Below, one piece after another: positions 20,613 to 29,296 of a stretch of 64,000 nucleotides of DNA. Positions within the stretch are counted from its first letter, which is position 1. Each line of letters opens with the position of its first letter. Origin of the DNA: Nitrospira sp. GTDB taxonomy: Bacteria; Nitrospirota; Nitrospiria; Nitrospirales; Nitrospiraceae. The notes beneath the pieces are model-generated. The model did not search any database. It was given only the letters and a program-made list of their open reading frames with translations, and was not told the DNA's origin. The stretch is taken from assembly GCA_018242685.1 (NCBI GenBank), contig JAFEBM010000042.1, positions 1-64,000 of the forward strand, written 5' to 3'. Position numbers and translations under genes: made by a program.

Positions 20613-22070
20613 ATGCAAGCGGAACGACCGATAGAGCCACGGGTGCCTGATCAGCGCCCTCGCCAGTCCGAACGCGACATGTTGCGGGAAATCTTGCGCG
20701 ATCAGACCGAGCGCGGGCAGACGAAATCGGACATTGTGATCCAGTCTGTGCAGAAGTTACTGCGACGCGGAGCTATTACGAACCTCTCCAAGATGTTGGG
20801 ACGTATGCATCCCGCGGACATCGCCAAAGTCGTGACCCATCTCTCCTCTCCGAAGGAAAAGCGTGAAATTTTCGAGCTGGTCCGTGGCGAAGGCAAGCGC
20901 GGGCAAGCGCTCAGTGAACTCGACGGCGACAGTATCCAACAAGTACTCGCAGATCTGTTGCATTCCGACATTGCGTGGCTCTTGAAAGACCTCGGTCCCG
21001 ATGATGTGGCGTATATTCTCGGATTCCTTCCCGAAGAGCGCAGCAAAGAGATTCTCGCTTTGATGAAAACCGAGGATTCGACCGAGGTGGCCGACATCCT
21101 GAAGTATCCAAAGGATACGGCAGGCGCGATTATGACCACGGAGTTCTTTTCCTTGCCGGAGGATGCCACGGCACAGGAAGCGATCCGTCGGTTGCAGCAA
21201 GCTACCGATGCCGAAATGGTGTTCTACATTTATGTAACGGACAAGGATGATCGCCTGGTCGGTGTCCTCTCGCTTCGGCAGCTGATCACCGTCCCTCCGA
21301 CGACTCCACTGAAAAATATCATGACCCGAGAGGTCATGAGTGTGGCGATCGACATGGATCAAGAAGAAGTCGCGCGCCAGGTGGCCAGCTATAACTTGCT
21401 GGCGATTCCGGTTGTAGAGCGAGACGGCAAACTCGTGGGCATCATCACGGTTGATGACGTGGTGGATGTGATCCGGGAAGAAGCGACCGAAGACATGTTG
21501 AAGATGGCCGGGGCAATTGAAGAAGAAACGGGCTCGAAGTCTTCGAGCTTCGGCTCGGCGAAACTGCGGTTGCCATGGCTCTTCACCAATCTAGTCGGCA
21601 GTCTCCTGTCTGGTGCGATCCTTTGGTATTTCCGTTATACGATCCAGGAAGTTGTGGCGATCGTGAGTTTTATTCCTGTAATTGCGGCGATGGGTGGTAA
21701 TGTGGGGCTGCAATCCTCGACGTTGATTATTCGAGGGTTGGCCATCGGCTCGGTGGAACTCACCCATGTCTGGCCTGTTTTTTTTCGTGAAGCGAAGATC
21801 GGCCTAGTCATGGGGGTGGCATGCGGTGTGACGCTGACACTGGTTGCATGGGTTTTGCACCAAGGGTTTTTAGGAATGGTCGTCGGAGCTTCGCTGATCA
21901 TCGCGTTTCTGGTGTCGACCAGCATGGCGACGATTATGCCGATTCTCCTCAAACGGGTGGGGGTCGATCCGGCCGTTGCGGCCGGTCCTTTTGTCACGAC
22001 GGCTAATGACATCACCGGTATTACAATCTACCTGACTTTGGCCACTCTTTTCTTGGAATATCTCCGATGA
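20613..22070 (+). CDS. mgtE: Magnesium transporter MgtE
   Basis: This 485-residue Mg2+ channel has a soluble N-domain (about 40-150, with LGRMHPADIAKVVTHL), two CBS domains (about 155-285), a plug helix and five membrane spans (about 320-485). The pore-family motifs GGNVGLQSSTL and ATANDITGITIYL-like C-terminal segment (TTANDITGITIYLTLA) are present. Mg2+ binding to the N and CBS domains closes the pore. No Mg2+ riboswitch was recognised in the short gap after era. The first about 25 residues are extra and charged. Confidence 0.95.
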   Translation: MQAERPIEPRVPDQRPRQSERDMLREILRDQTERGQTKSDIVIQSVQKLLRRGAITNLSKMLGRMHPADIAKVVTHLSSPKEKREIFELVRGEGKRGQALSELDGDSIQQVLADLLHSDIAWLLKDLGPDDVAYILGFLPEERSKEILALMKTEDSTEVADILKYPKDTAGAIMTTEFFSLPEDATAQEAIRRLQQATDAEMVFYIYVTDKDDRLVGVLSLRQLITVPPTTPLKNIMTREVMSVAIDMDQEEVARQVASYNLLAIPVVERDGKLVGIITVDDVVDVIREEATEDMLKMAGAIEEETGSKSSSFGSAKLRLPWLFTNLVGSLLSGAILWYFRYTIQEVVAIVSFIPVIAAMGGNVGLQSSTLIIRGLAIGSVELTHVWPVFFREAKIGLVMGVACGVTLTLVAWVLHQGFLGMVVGASLIIAFLVSTSMATIMPILLKRVGVDPAVAAGPFVTTANDITGITIYLTLATLFLEYLR

Positions 22071-22120
22071 TACGGACAGGCGCGTTGCCACGTTTCTGTC
22101 GCGATTGGGAGTGGTGAGCC

Positions 22121-22879
22121 GTGCCGCTGGTAAAGACGACGGCGATCATTTTGCGGAGTCGCAAGTGGGGTGATGCCGATCGAATCGTCACCTTGTATTC
22201 CAAGGATTTTGGTAAAATCCGAGGCATAGCTCGTGGTGCTCGTCGTCAGAAAAGCCGCTTCGGAGGTGCAATCGAACCGTTCAGCGTGTGTCGCCTGAAT
22301 CTGTTTGAAAAAACAGGGGATTCCCTATTTCGTATTTCGCATGTTGATCTCGTGCGTTCGTCCCAAGCGCTGCGGGAAGACCTTCGCTTGATGGCATCGG
22401 CGGCGAGGATGGTCAATGTCGTAGCAGCGATTACTCCGGATGGAGATCCGGACGCGCTCTTGTTTGATACCCTGGAACAAGGCCTCGCCTCGCTCCACGA
22501 AAGTGAGGACCCGGCCTTTACGGCGCTCCTTTTTCAGATCAGACTGCTGAGTTTGACAGGGTTTCGTCCGCAGACCGATCAGTGCGCCGCCTGTGGGAAG
22601 AGGCATTTCGTCGGAGAGCCTCAATTTTCTCCGATCGCCGGAGGCCTTGTGTGTCTGATCTGTGCCGCACGTCAACGAGTTCGATGTGTCGCATTCTCAC
22701 GAGGCAGCCTCTTGTTCCTCCAACAAGCCATTCGGTTGGCTCCGGCAGTACTCACACGGTTGCGAGCTGCGGGGCAAGTACGGAATGAGGTAGAGGAAGC
22801 GATTGAAGGATACGTAACAGTTGTTGCAGGAAAGCGGCTGCCACCGGTTGACTTCCTATCGCTCGCGTTGCCAGGATGA
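22121..22879 (+). CDS. recO: DNA repair protein RecO
   Basis: RecO (252 residues) acts with RecR in RecF-pathway recombination. The N-terminal OB fold reads LVKTTAIILRSRKWGDADRI and GKIRGIARGARRQKS. The zinc-finger cysteines are in CAACGKRHF and GGLVCLIC at about residues 155-185. Translation starts at GTG 22121 (VPLVKTTAIIL) near GGGAGTGG. Position after mgtE with a 50-base gap suggests one operon with era. The C-terminal helical domain is normal in length. Confidence 0.92.
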   Translation: MPLVKTTAIILRSRKWGDADRIVTLYSKDFGKIRGIARGARRQKSRFGGAIEPFSVCRLNLFEKTGDSLFRISHVDLVRSSQALREDLRLMASAARMVNVVAAITPDGDPDALLFDTLEQGLASLHESEDPAFTALLFQIRLLSLTGFRPQTDQCAACGKRHFVGEPQFSPIAGGLVCLICAARQRVRCVAFSRGSLLFLQQAIRLAPAVLTRLRAAGQVRNEVEEAIEGYVTVVAGKRLPPVDFLSLALPG

Positions 22880-22904
22880 GCCAGACACGGTGAGAGACGA
22901 AAAC

Positions 22905-23261
22905 ATGGCAGCCATTACTCTGGAACCTCGAGATATGGAGTGGCTCGACAAGGGAGTGCTGGGAATCCAATGGAGCGATGGCCACAAGGGGGTCTATCCG
23001 GTTCGTTATCTGCGACAGCACTGCCCCTGCGCGGCTTGTGTCGATGAGTGGACGGGCGAGCGCCGTCTTAAGGCAGAGGATGTGCCGATCTTGATTATGC
23101 TCCAGGATATTGAGTCGGTGGGACGCTATGCGTTTCAGTTCAAATGGAGCGATGGTCACGATACCGGTATTTATTCTTATTCATCGCTAAGAAAATTGTG
23201 CCAGTGCGATATCTGTCAGCCGGAGAAACCAGTTGAGCCAAAATCCAGACGGCTCATGTGA
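22905..23261 (+). CDS. DUF971 family protein
   Basis: This 118-residue protein matches DUF971 (gamma-butyrobetaine hydroxylase-like N-terminal domain). The core is LGIQWSDGHKGVYPVRYLRQ followed by HCPCAACVDEWTG. The C-terminal half repeats the theme with FKWSDGHDTGIYSYSSLRKL and CQCDICQ. The paired cysteine clusters suggest metal or Fe-S binding, and DUF971 proteins are often linked to Fe-S cluster carriers. Starts at ATG 22905 and in-frame GTG 22890 are both possible. It overlaps the next gene by 4 bases. Confidence 0.85.
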   Translation: MAAITLEPRDMEWLDKGVLGIQWSDGHKGVYPVRYLRQHCPCAACVDEWTGERRLKAEDVPILIMLQDIESVGRYAFQFKWSDGHDTGIYSYSSLRKLCQCDICQPEKPVEPKSRRLM

Positions 23262-23749
23262 GGCTTGGATACAACGTGACCAACAGCTCCCTTGCTCTGA
23301 TAAAGGCGATACGGTGTCTAAGTGGATTTTTGGTACTTGTACTAATCGTAGGCTGCAAGAGTATGCCGACGCTGGAGCAGCAAGAACAGCTGGTACAAGC
23401 CAATAATCTTGTGTTGGACCAAATCACTACCAGGGCAGTCGTCAACGCCTGGGGGAAGCCGCCGCTTTATCACAATGAGTTTACGCATTTTTTTGTGATG
23501 CCGGATTTCAGCATTATTCCGCGGTCGCGCGTGGCAACAGGAGAAGCTCCGAGGGGGTGGAAGGCTGGCGTGCATGCGGGCGAAGGAGTGTATTTCGCGT
23601 ACCCCGATCGTGGTTGGCTGCTAGTATTTCTCGATGATCGCCTTGTGTACAAGGAAGAGCTCAAAACCGAGGAGCTGCATGCTCTTGCAAAAGCCTGGGC
23701 CTATGAGGATCGATTCAAAACCAGACTCGACGAAGCTTCTCGACCTTAA
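23258..23749 (+). CDS. Hypothetical lipoprotein
   Basis: This 163-residue protein has an N-terminal hydrophobic segment with a lipobox-like ending VLIVGCK (Cys about residue 33), so it is probably a lipoprotein. The mature part contains LDQITTRAVVNAWGKPPLYH and HAGEGVYFAYPDRGWLLVF, with no family I recognise. The GTG start overlaps the DUF971 stop (GTGA), so translation is coupled. The first about 16 residues before the hydrophobic segment are unusual for a lipoprotein, and a later start is possible. Confidence 0.6.
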   Translation: MRLGYNVTNSSLALIKAIRCLSGFLVLVLIVGCKSMPTLEQQEQLVQANNLVLDQITTRAVVNAWGKPPLYHNEFTHFFVMPDFSIIPRSRVATGEAPRGWKAGVHAGEGVYFAYPDRGWLLVFLDDRLVYKEELKTEELHALAKAWAYEDRFKTRLDEASRP

Positions 23750-23770
23750 GTCCTCCGCCTAATACCTCAC

Positions 23771-25261
23771 ATGACATCCGCATCAGGAGATGGATTGAAC
23801 ATCGTGATGGCAACTTCCGAAGCCGTTCCGTATGCCAAGACGGGTGGATTGGCCGACATGGTGGGCGCGTTGGCGACCGAGCTGACAAAATTGGGGCATC
23901 ATGTGACATTGCTGATACCGGGTTACCGAGGTCGAGCAACCGGTGGGTCTCGTCAACTGGCCATGCGACTTTCTATTCCAGTGGATGGGAAGCCGGTCGA
24001 TGTAGCGGTGGAAGAAGAGAACGTACCGGTGGCCGATGCATTGCATCAGTTGAGGGTACTGTTTGTGCGGTACGATCCCTACTTTGATCGCCAAGGACTC
24101 TATCAACAAGATCATCATGATTATCCGGATAATCTAGACCGGTTTATCCTATTCTGCCGTGCGGTTCTCGAAATAGTGCGAGATTTGATTGAGACTAATG
24201 AGAAGAAGGTCGATGTGCTGCATTTGCACGATTGGCAGACAGCCCTGTGCGCAGTATACCTAAAAACTCTTCCTCACAAGTATAAGAGGCTCGAGCGGCT
24301 GAGAGTGCTCTTGACCTTGCACAACATGGGATATCAGGGCACTTTCCCCGGTGAGCAGTTTGTGAAGATGGGGCTGCCCCCATCACTATTTTCTCCGAGC
24401 GGACTCGAGTACTATGGATCGGTTAATTGTCTGAAGGGTGGCATCATTTTTTCGGATGCTGTTTCCACGGTGAGTCCAACCTATGCGAAGGAGATCATGA
24501 CCACAGAATATGGGTGTGGTCTTGAAGGCGTACTGGCAAGTCGTGCGGATGGCGTCAAAGGGATAACAAATGGCATCGATGTCGACACCTGGAATCCCAA
24601 GAACGACCTCTACTTATCGGCTAAGTATACGGCTGATGATTTGTCAGGAAAACAAGCATGCAAACGAGCACTCCAACGTGAGCTTGGACTGCCGAATCGT
24701 GATGTTCCCGTCTTGGCTGTGATCGGTCGGTTGACCTTCCAGAAGGGCTTTGATCTCCTGATAGGTGTGATTCCTGAGCTCATGTTCTTAGATACACAAA
24801 TCGTCGTGCTCGGTACGGGGGATCAGCATTTGGAACAACAATTTAGTGCAGCCCAAGCCAGATATCCTGATCGTATTGGTTTATGCCTTGGATTTGATGA
24901 AGGGATGGCACATCGTATTGAAGCTGGTTCGGACATGTTAATTATGCCGTCTCGTTATGAGCCATGTGGATTAAGTCAGCAGTATAGCCTTCGGTACGGC
25001 ACGATACCTATTGTACGTTGTACGGGAGGATTGGCGGATACTGTTGTTCCCTTTCGACCATCAACGATCAAATCTGGATGTGCAACTGGCTTCCATTTCA
25101 TTGAAGCTTCGGCCGACTCTCTGCTTTCGGCGCTCCTGCTCTCGCATCATGTGTACAAAGAGCGGCAGACATGGCAATCCATGATCCACGCGGGAATGAA
25201 GTCCGATCTATCTTGGGGTCGATCGGCAAAACTATACGTAGATTTATATCGAGAGTTGTAG
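23771..25261 (+). CDS. glgA: Glycogen (starch) synthase
   Basis: This 496-residue GT5 enzyme extends alpha-1,4-glucan from ADP-glucose. The ADP-glucose binding motif KTGGLADMVG is at residues 23-32. The GT-B C-terminal domain has VIGRLTFQKGFDLL and the EPCGLSQ motif in MPSRYEPCGLSQQYSLRYG. The ending GRSAKLYVDLYREL is usual. It implies glycogen storage. Glycogen partners (glgB, glgC) are not in the window. It is the last gene of the plus-strand core run and converges with the lipoprotein gene at 25279. Confidence 0.95.
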   Translation: MTSASGDGLNIVMATSEAVPYAKTGGLADMVGALATELTKLGHHVTLLIPGYRGRATGGSRQLAMRLSIPVDGKPVDVAVEEENVPVADALHQLRVLFVRYDPYFDRQGLYQQDHHDYPDNLDRFILFCRAVLEIVRDLIETNEKKVDVLHLHDWQTALCAVYLKTLPHKYKRLERLRVLLTLHNMGYQGTFPGEQFVKMGLPPSLFSPSGLEYYGSVNCLKGGIIFSDAVSTVSPTYAKEIMTTEYGCGLEGVLASRADGVKGITNGIDVDTWNPKNDLYLSAKYTADDLSGKQACKRALQRELGLPNRDVPVLAVIGRLTFQKGFDLLIGVIPELMFLDTQIVVLGTGDQHLEQQFSAAQARYPDRIGLCLGFDEGMAHRIEAGSDMLIMPSRYEPCGLSQQYSLRYGTIPIVRCTGGLADTVVPFRPSTIKSGCATGFHFIEASADSLLSALLLSHHVYKERQTWQSMIHAGMKSDLSWGRSAKLYVDLYREL

Positions 25262-25278
25262 AGAGAAAGAAGAGCGAG

Positions 25279-25773
25279 TTAGCGGATGTTGAAAGAAACG
25301 TTGACCCCTGAGGCGAGTTTTGCCAGCAACGTCTTTGCCTTTAGAACGTAATAAGAGCCTTCTTCTTTATGGAGCTTGATAACTGAAACCAAGAGATCAC
25401 GAGCAATATCAGTTTGCCCTTGATTAAGGGCCAGTTCTCCCGTGTGTAAGGCACAAGCAGCAGCCATCGCTTTTATATCGACTGCCACCCGATTCGTTGG
25501 ATTGGCCACTAGACGCTCAAACTGAGTTGGCAATGGCAATATAAATCCTTCGTTTGCCGTTTGGCTAGTTGTGCGCAGTTGCTTCAGATCTAAAGTTGCC
25601 TGGGCTAAGTCAGAGGTTGATTTGCAATCAGCATAGGTATTCCACAGCGACATGAAGCCGCTATTTTTCAGTTCTGTCAATTGAGGTGTAGAACCGGTCG
25701 TACAACCTGAAGTAAGAACTGCTGCTCCCAATAACCCCACTACCAACCCTTCTCTGAGCACATCGCAACGCAT
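25279..25773 (-). CDS. Hypothetical lipoprotein
   Basis: This 164-residue protein has a typical lipoprotein signal (GLLGAAVLTSGCTTGS; lipobox LTSGC, Cys about residue 24). The rest is helical, with an internal KSTSDLAQATLDLKQLRT segment and a helical region that could be a short TPR-like solenoid (LNQGQTDIARDLLVSVIK). I do not recognise the family. It converges with glgA 17 bases away. An AGGAGGTGTAG ribosome binding site lies upstream of ATG 25773. Confidence 0.7.
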   Translation of the reverse strand: MRCDVLREGLVVGLLGAAVLTSGCTTGSTPQLTELKNSGFMSLWNTYADCKSTSDLAQATLDLKQLRTTSQTANEGFILPLPTQFERLVANPTNRVAVDIKAMAAACALHTGELALNQGQTDIARDLLVSVIKLHKEEGSYYVLKAKTLLAKLASGVNVSFNIR

Positions 25774-25983
25774 CCAGCTACACCTCCTGCTGCACTACAT
25801 AATTTGCTGATACCTATGCAAATGGCAGGCCGGATGAGCCTAGCTTGAATCGTACTTAAAATACGATAATTTTGTGAACTTGATCTGCAGCTAATGTGTC
25901 AATCTCGACTCACTGTTGCACCATTAACACAACTAACACAACGAAAGAAGGCCGAAATATCAGGAAGGCTTTGGACGAGATCT

Positions 25984-26592
25984 TCAAGAATTGAAGATTT
26001 GGACGAGAATTCCAGTACGGGTGGTAGCGTTGGTCTTTCGCATGATGTGCTTAATGTGTTCTTTTACGGTTTGTTCAGTAATCTGGAGGGCATTGGCGAT
26101 TTCTTTATTGGTCCACCCTTTTGCCAAATGTTCAACGACTGATTGCTCACGGTTAGTCAACTGAAAACGTTCTCGCGCATGTTCTGTATTGAGGTTTTGT
26201 TTCCGCCCCAACTCTTCCATGGTAACCACAAGCCTGGCGCTTTGGATGCCTCCTCGATCCGGTAAGCCAAAGCCTCTTAGAAGGATAGGTTGATTAGGGT
26301 CGCCTGTCACGCGTTTGAGTTCGAATTGTTCCCAATCCTTGGCTTCCGTGCGTATGTGAAGGGCTTTAATAATTTCCGTACAAAGCTCAGTCAAAGCCGT
26401 CGGGAGAACTCCATGTGCTGAAATTGTGGTAGTTCTCCCATGCTCGACGGCATTGATCTTTTTGGCAAGTTCCGTAGCTTGTCGATTCATATGTAGAAGT
26501 TGCATAGATGCCGACAGCACTACTATCCCAGACCCCGCCCTCTGATCAGCAAGAGCATCCGTTTGGTCAATACCTTTAACTGCTTCTGTCAT
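25984..26592 (-). CDS. LuxR-family transcriptional regulator
   Basis: This 202-residue regulator has an N-terminal PAS-like sensory part (about residues 15-125, GIVVLSASMQLLHMNRQATE) and a C-terminal LuxR/FixJ helix-turn-helix (about 140-200). The latter reads LTNREQSVVEHLAKGWTNKE and IANALQITEQTVKEHIKHIM. No phosphoacceptor receiver domain is present, so it is not a classical response regulator. It is transcribed away from the PilZ-like gene, with 327 bases between, and sits at the edge of the polysaccharide locus. It is a candidate regulator of that locus (inference). Confidence 0.82.
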   Translation of the reverse strand: MTEAVKGIDQTDALADQRAGSGIVVLSASMQLLHMNRQATELAKKINAVEHGRTTTISAHGVLPTALTELCTEIIKALHIRTEAKDWEQFELKRVTGDPNQPILLRGFGLPDRGGIQSARLVVTMEELGRKQNLNTEHARERFQLTNREQSVVEHLAKGWTNKEIANALQITEQTVKEHIKHIMRKTNATTRTGILVQIFNS

Positions 26593-26919
26593 AACCTTAA
26601 GACATCACCCGATTGTCAGAATTATCGAGTCTGACAGTAATTAGTCTATCTGAACGGAACGAACATTAGGATAATGTGGGAATAGTACCTAACCCTTTCG
26701 AGGGAGTCAACATATACCTTTGAGCGAGCAGCCTACGTCATTGGTATTGTCGATTTAGGAAGCGATAAATATATTCGACATAGATTTGGCATGGGGTTAC
26801 GGGCTAACTTGGAGCGCAGTCCTGCCGCTATACAAATAGCTAGATGATACTTAGGGTTGTCTAATTCATACATAAGGGAAAAATCAAGGTAACGATTTCT
26901 TACGAGGGGAGGAATAGAC
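26593..26919. other. Divergent intergenic region between LuxR-type and PilZ-like genes
   Basis: This 327-base AT-rich gap carries the promoters of both divergent genes, but I cannot assign convincing -35/-10 boxes. The only secure signal is the GGGGAGGA ribosome binding site at 26906-26913 for the plus-strand gene. Confidence 0.5.
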
Positions 26920-27267
26920 GTGGCGCCAATGGAATGGGAGTGGCCGATAAGAGATAGCTACGAAAATCATGGTGAGCGAGCAGCACTTTTGAGGCCGATT
27001 CTTTATGAGATGACCGCGCTAGAGGCAAGGAATGGTAATCTTATTAAGGGCGGGAAAGCGCTATCGCTGAATATTAGTAGCGGAGGCATGTTGGTTCTTA
27101 TGGACCAGGCCCCGAATATTGAGCAGGTATTGAAAATCTACGTCCCGACACCCATAACAATTGCTGAAACGCCAACACTTGCTGAGGTGCGCTGGACAAG
27201 AAAGCTTCCAATTGGGGATTCAAATAGCCACGTCACGTATTTTGTAGGACTTAAGTTTATGTTCTAG
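26920..27267 (+). CDS. PilZ-like domain protein
   Basis: This 115-residue protein resembles a single PilZ domain, the family that binds cyclic di-GMP. The central ALSLNISSGGMLVLM fits the (D/N)-x-S-x-x-G motif, and the end ...TYFVGLKFMF matches the usual final strand. The arginine motif normally R-x-x-x-R is off-pattern here (RAALLR), so ligand binding is uncertain. Translation starts at GTG 26920 after a strong GGGGAGGA site. Its position next to a LuxR-type regulator and 2.6 kb from the polysaccharide cluster suggests a role in surface or motility control (inference). Confidence 0.65.
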   Translation: MAPMEWEWPIRDSYENHGERAALLRPILYEMTALEARNGNLIKGGKALSLNISSGGMLVLMDQAPNIEQVLKIYVPTPITIAETPTLAEVRWTRKLPIGDSNSHVTYFVGLKFMF

Positions 27268-27468
27268 TATCACTGCACACATCGAGCTGGCCCTACAAGT
27301 AGGACATCGACAAACGATTGATTGCTATGGTGGGTCTCTGTTTGGGATTTGAACGGCTAGATTTTGAGAAGGGATTGAGTTGGTAAGCCTAGTTGTCTGA
27401 AAGCTGGTACTTTCGTAGAAAGAATCGCCGTCTCCTAAGTATTGGGTATTGGTGCCAAAGACTAGACG

Positions 27469-27579
27469 TTATTTCAAAACCTTGCGGAGGGTAATGAGGG
27501 CACAGGCCAGGTGAAAGCGCAGCTTTTGGTGGGCACTTAGCTTGGCCACGAACGCCCGCCACAACGCAAGAAGCACCTC
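27469..27579 (-). pseudogene. Truncated transposase C-terminus
   Basis: Reading the minus strand, the last 37 codons before a TAA give EVLLALWRAFVAKLSAHQKL followed by a helix ending ALITLRKVLK, typical of the C-terminal helix of a DDE transposase. In-frame stops occur directly upstream (27580-27600), so only the tail of the gene survives. The insertion-sequence family cannot be fixed. Confidence 0.6.
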
Positions 27580-27951
27580 GCTGGCTTCCTACTGTCACAG
27601 CCTTCGCCTACAGGTACTCTGGCTGCCATATCGCGGGAGCGGTTCATGCCGGTCCAGGGGGATCCACAGGATCTCTTCAGGAGCACCATCGGGCGTCGGT
27701 GACAGGTCGGCCGTCCTGGGGGCGATATTTCGATGGGGCAGATGCGGCAAATCTGGTCCCCCCCTAAGTCCGCGACACGTCCTTCATGTTCACGTTGCCC
27801 TGTGAGGGTGAAGGTTTCGATCTGTTGTGTGCGTATTGATGAGCGGAGCGTCGATCAAGGTTTTTCTAAGAAGAGTTACTGTTATCTTGCGAAGACAGCT
27901 TTCCCATAGCAAGTTGACTTAGTGCGCGTAGTTTATTAGAAAGTTAAAGAC
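27580..27951. other. Degenerate stretch, probably decayed mobile DNA
   Basis: No intact gene. Minus-strand frames give short open segments with protein-like patches, but interrupted by stops, next to the transposase tail. It is probably the rest of the same decayed element, ending where the intact IS3 element begins. Confidence 0.35.
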
Positions 27952-28002
27952 TCGATGTGACCTTCCCCCGATTTCAGAGACACCTGTATAAGGAGGAACA
28001 GG

Positions 28003-28317
28003 ATGAACTCGGAGGACAGCATGACGACCAAGACCAGACGGCGATACACAGACGAATTTAAGGAAGAGGCGGTCCGATTGGTGCGCGACTCGGCACAGTC
28101 GGTGGCGCGGGTGGCCCGGAACCTCGGCATCGCCGACCATCTGCGCTACCGTTGGCGGGCGGAGCAGCAGCAGGCAGAGCGCCATGGCCACTCCCGCCAG
28201 GCGATGCGCGCGGAACAGGAGGAGTTCGCGCGGCTGAGACGAGACAATGCAATATTGAAACAGGAGCGGGATTTTTTAACACGTGCGGCGGCGTTCTTTG
28301 CGCAGGAGTCGCGATGA
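28003..28317 (+). CDS. IS3-family OrfA (helix-turn-helix protein)
   Basis: This 104-residue protein has an HTH_Tnp_1-type domain (RRRYTDEFKEEAVRLVRDSA and SVARVARNLGIADHLRYRWR) and a C-terminal leucine-zipper-like helix (LRRDNAILKQERDFLTRAAA). It binds the element ends. It is in the plus-1 frame relative to OrfB and overlaps its start by 4 bases (ATGA). The ATG at 28003 has AGGAGG 7 bases upstream. An internal ATG at 28021 also has an AGG-rich leader. Confidence 0.92.
   Translation: MNSEDSMTTKTRRRYTDEFKEEAVRLVRDSAQSVARVARNLGIADHLRYRWRAEQQQAERHGHSRQAMRAEQEEFARLRRDNAILKQERDFLTRAAAFFAQESR
28272..28278 (+). promoter_or_regulatory. Putative -1 ribosomal frameshift site
   Basis: The heptamer T TTT TTA is in the OrfA frame (X XXY YYZ phasing). 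A shift of -1 there enters the OrfB frame, which is open upstream to 28152. This would make the OrfAB transposase fusion used by IS3 elements. A downstream GC-rich stretch (GCGGCGGCG) could form a stimulating structure. Confidence 0.65.
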
Positions 28318-29177
28318 GATACCGCGTGATTCAGCAATACGACCGCCGCTATCCCATTCGCCTGATGTGCCGCGCTATGGCCGGCTCCCCGGCTGGCTAT
28401 TACGCCTGGCGTGCCCGGCCCGAGAGCGCCCGATCGGCGGCGAATCGGGCCCTCCGGATCGACATTCAGCAGCACCATCGGGAGAGTCGCCAGACTTACG
28501 GCAGTCCCCGGATTTGGGGGGCTCTCCGCGCACAGGGCCATCGGGTTGGGGAACATCGCGTGGCGCGACTCATGCGGTACCATGGTCTTCGAGCCAAGAC
28601 GGTCCCGAAGTGGCGGACGACCACGCAGTCCGCACATTCGTTCCCCGTGGTCCCCCATCAGTTGAACCGGCAGTTTGCCGTTGCGGCCCCGAATCAGGTG
28701 TGGGCCGGCGACCTGACGTATATCTGGACCGTAGAAGGCTGGCTCTATCTGGCAGTGCTGCTGGATCTCTATTCACGGACCGTGATTGGGTGGGCCATGG
28801 GGAGTCGGCTCACGGGGGAGTTGACGCAGCAGGCGTTAGCGATGGCGCTCACCAGACGTCATCCGAAACCAGGCCTGCTCCATCATTCAGATCAGGGCAG
28901 TCAGTATGCGGCCACGGCGTACCAGCGGCAACTGCGCGCTGCGGGCATGACCGGAAGTATGTCGCGTCGAGGAAATTGTTGGGACAATGCCTGCGTGGAG
29001 AGCTTCTTCGGCACGTTGAAACGAGAACTGATTCATCATCGTCAGTACCGGACACGGGAGGAAGCCCGGCAGGAGCTCTTTGAATACCTCGAAGTGTTTT
29101 ATAATCGGCAGCGCCGCCACTCAACCCTCGGCTATCAGACTCCCACAGAATTTGAAGCGAGGGCGTCAGTGGCGTAA
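28314..29177 (+). CDS. IS3-family OrfB transposase (DDE integrase)
   Basis: This 287-residue catalytic protein has an HTH_21 region (HHRESRQTYGSPRIWGALRA) and a retroviral-type integrase core. The DDE triad is visible: Asp in WAGDLTYIW, Asp in HHSDQGSQYA and Glu in DNACVESFFGTLKRE. The C-terminal FYNRQRRHSTLGYQTP is the usual family ending. The frame extends upstream of the ATG at 28314, which allows the -1 frameshift OrfAB product. No lesion is seen. Confidence 0.95.
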   Translation: MRYRVIQQYDRRYPIRLMCRAMAGSPAGYYAWRARPESARSAANRALRIDIQQHHRESRQTYGSPRIWGALRAQGHRVGEHRVARLMRYHGLRAKTVPKWRTTTQSAHSFPVVPHQLNRQFAVAAPNQVWAGDLTYIWTVEGWLYLAVLLDLYSRTVIGWAMGSRLTGELTQQALAMALTRRHPKPGLLHHSDQGSQYAATAYQRQLRAAGMTGSMSRRGNCWDNACVESFFGTLKRELIHHRQYRTREEARQELFEYLEVFYNRQRRHSTLGYQTPTEFEARASVA

Positions 29178-29296
29178 CTCCGTGTCCACGAAACTGGGGG
29201 AAGGTCAATCGATACGGGGACGGCGGTAGCCTGTTGAGGCTTTAGATCACACGGAGCTATGAGCGATTTTTTTCAGAGAGATTGAGATGCTGCGAG

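Larger units (their letters stand above)
27957..29208 (+). mobile_element. Intact IS3-family insertion sequence
   Basis: A roughly 1.25-kb element carries OrfA and OrfB. Terminal inverted repeats are visible: TGACCTTCCCCC at 27958-27969 pairs with GGGGGAAGGTCA at 29196-29207, and similarity extends to about 26 bases. A 5-base direct repeat TCGAT flanks it (27952-27956 and 29209-29213), consistent with a target-site duplication. Reading frames are intact and a programmed frameshift signal is present, so the copy may still be active. It lies directly upstream of the broken NusG-like gene. Confidence 0.88.

Noticed and set aside
27325..27355. tRNA-like T-loop (GTTCAAATC) with CCA on the minus strand
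   Set aside because: The flanking T-stem bases do not pair and no D- or anticodon arm is present, so a working tRNA is not supported.
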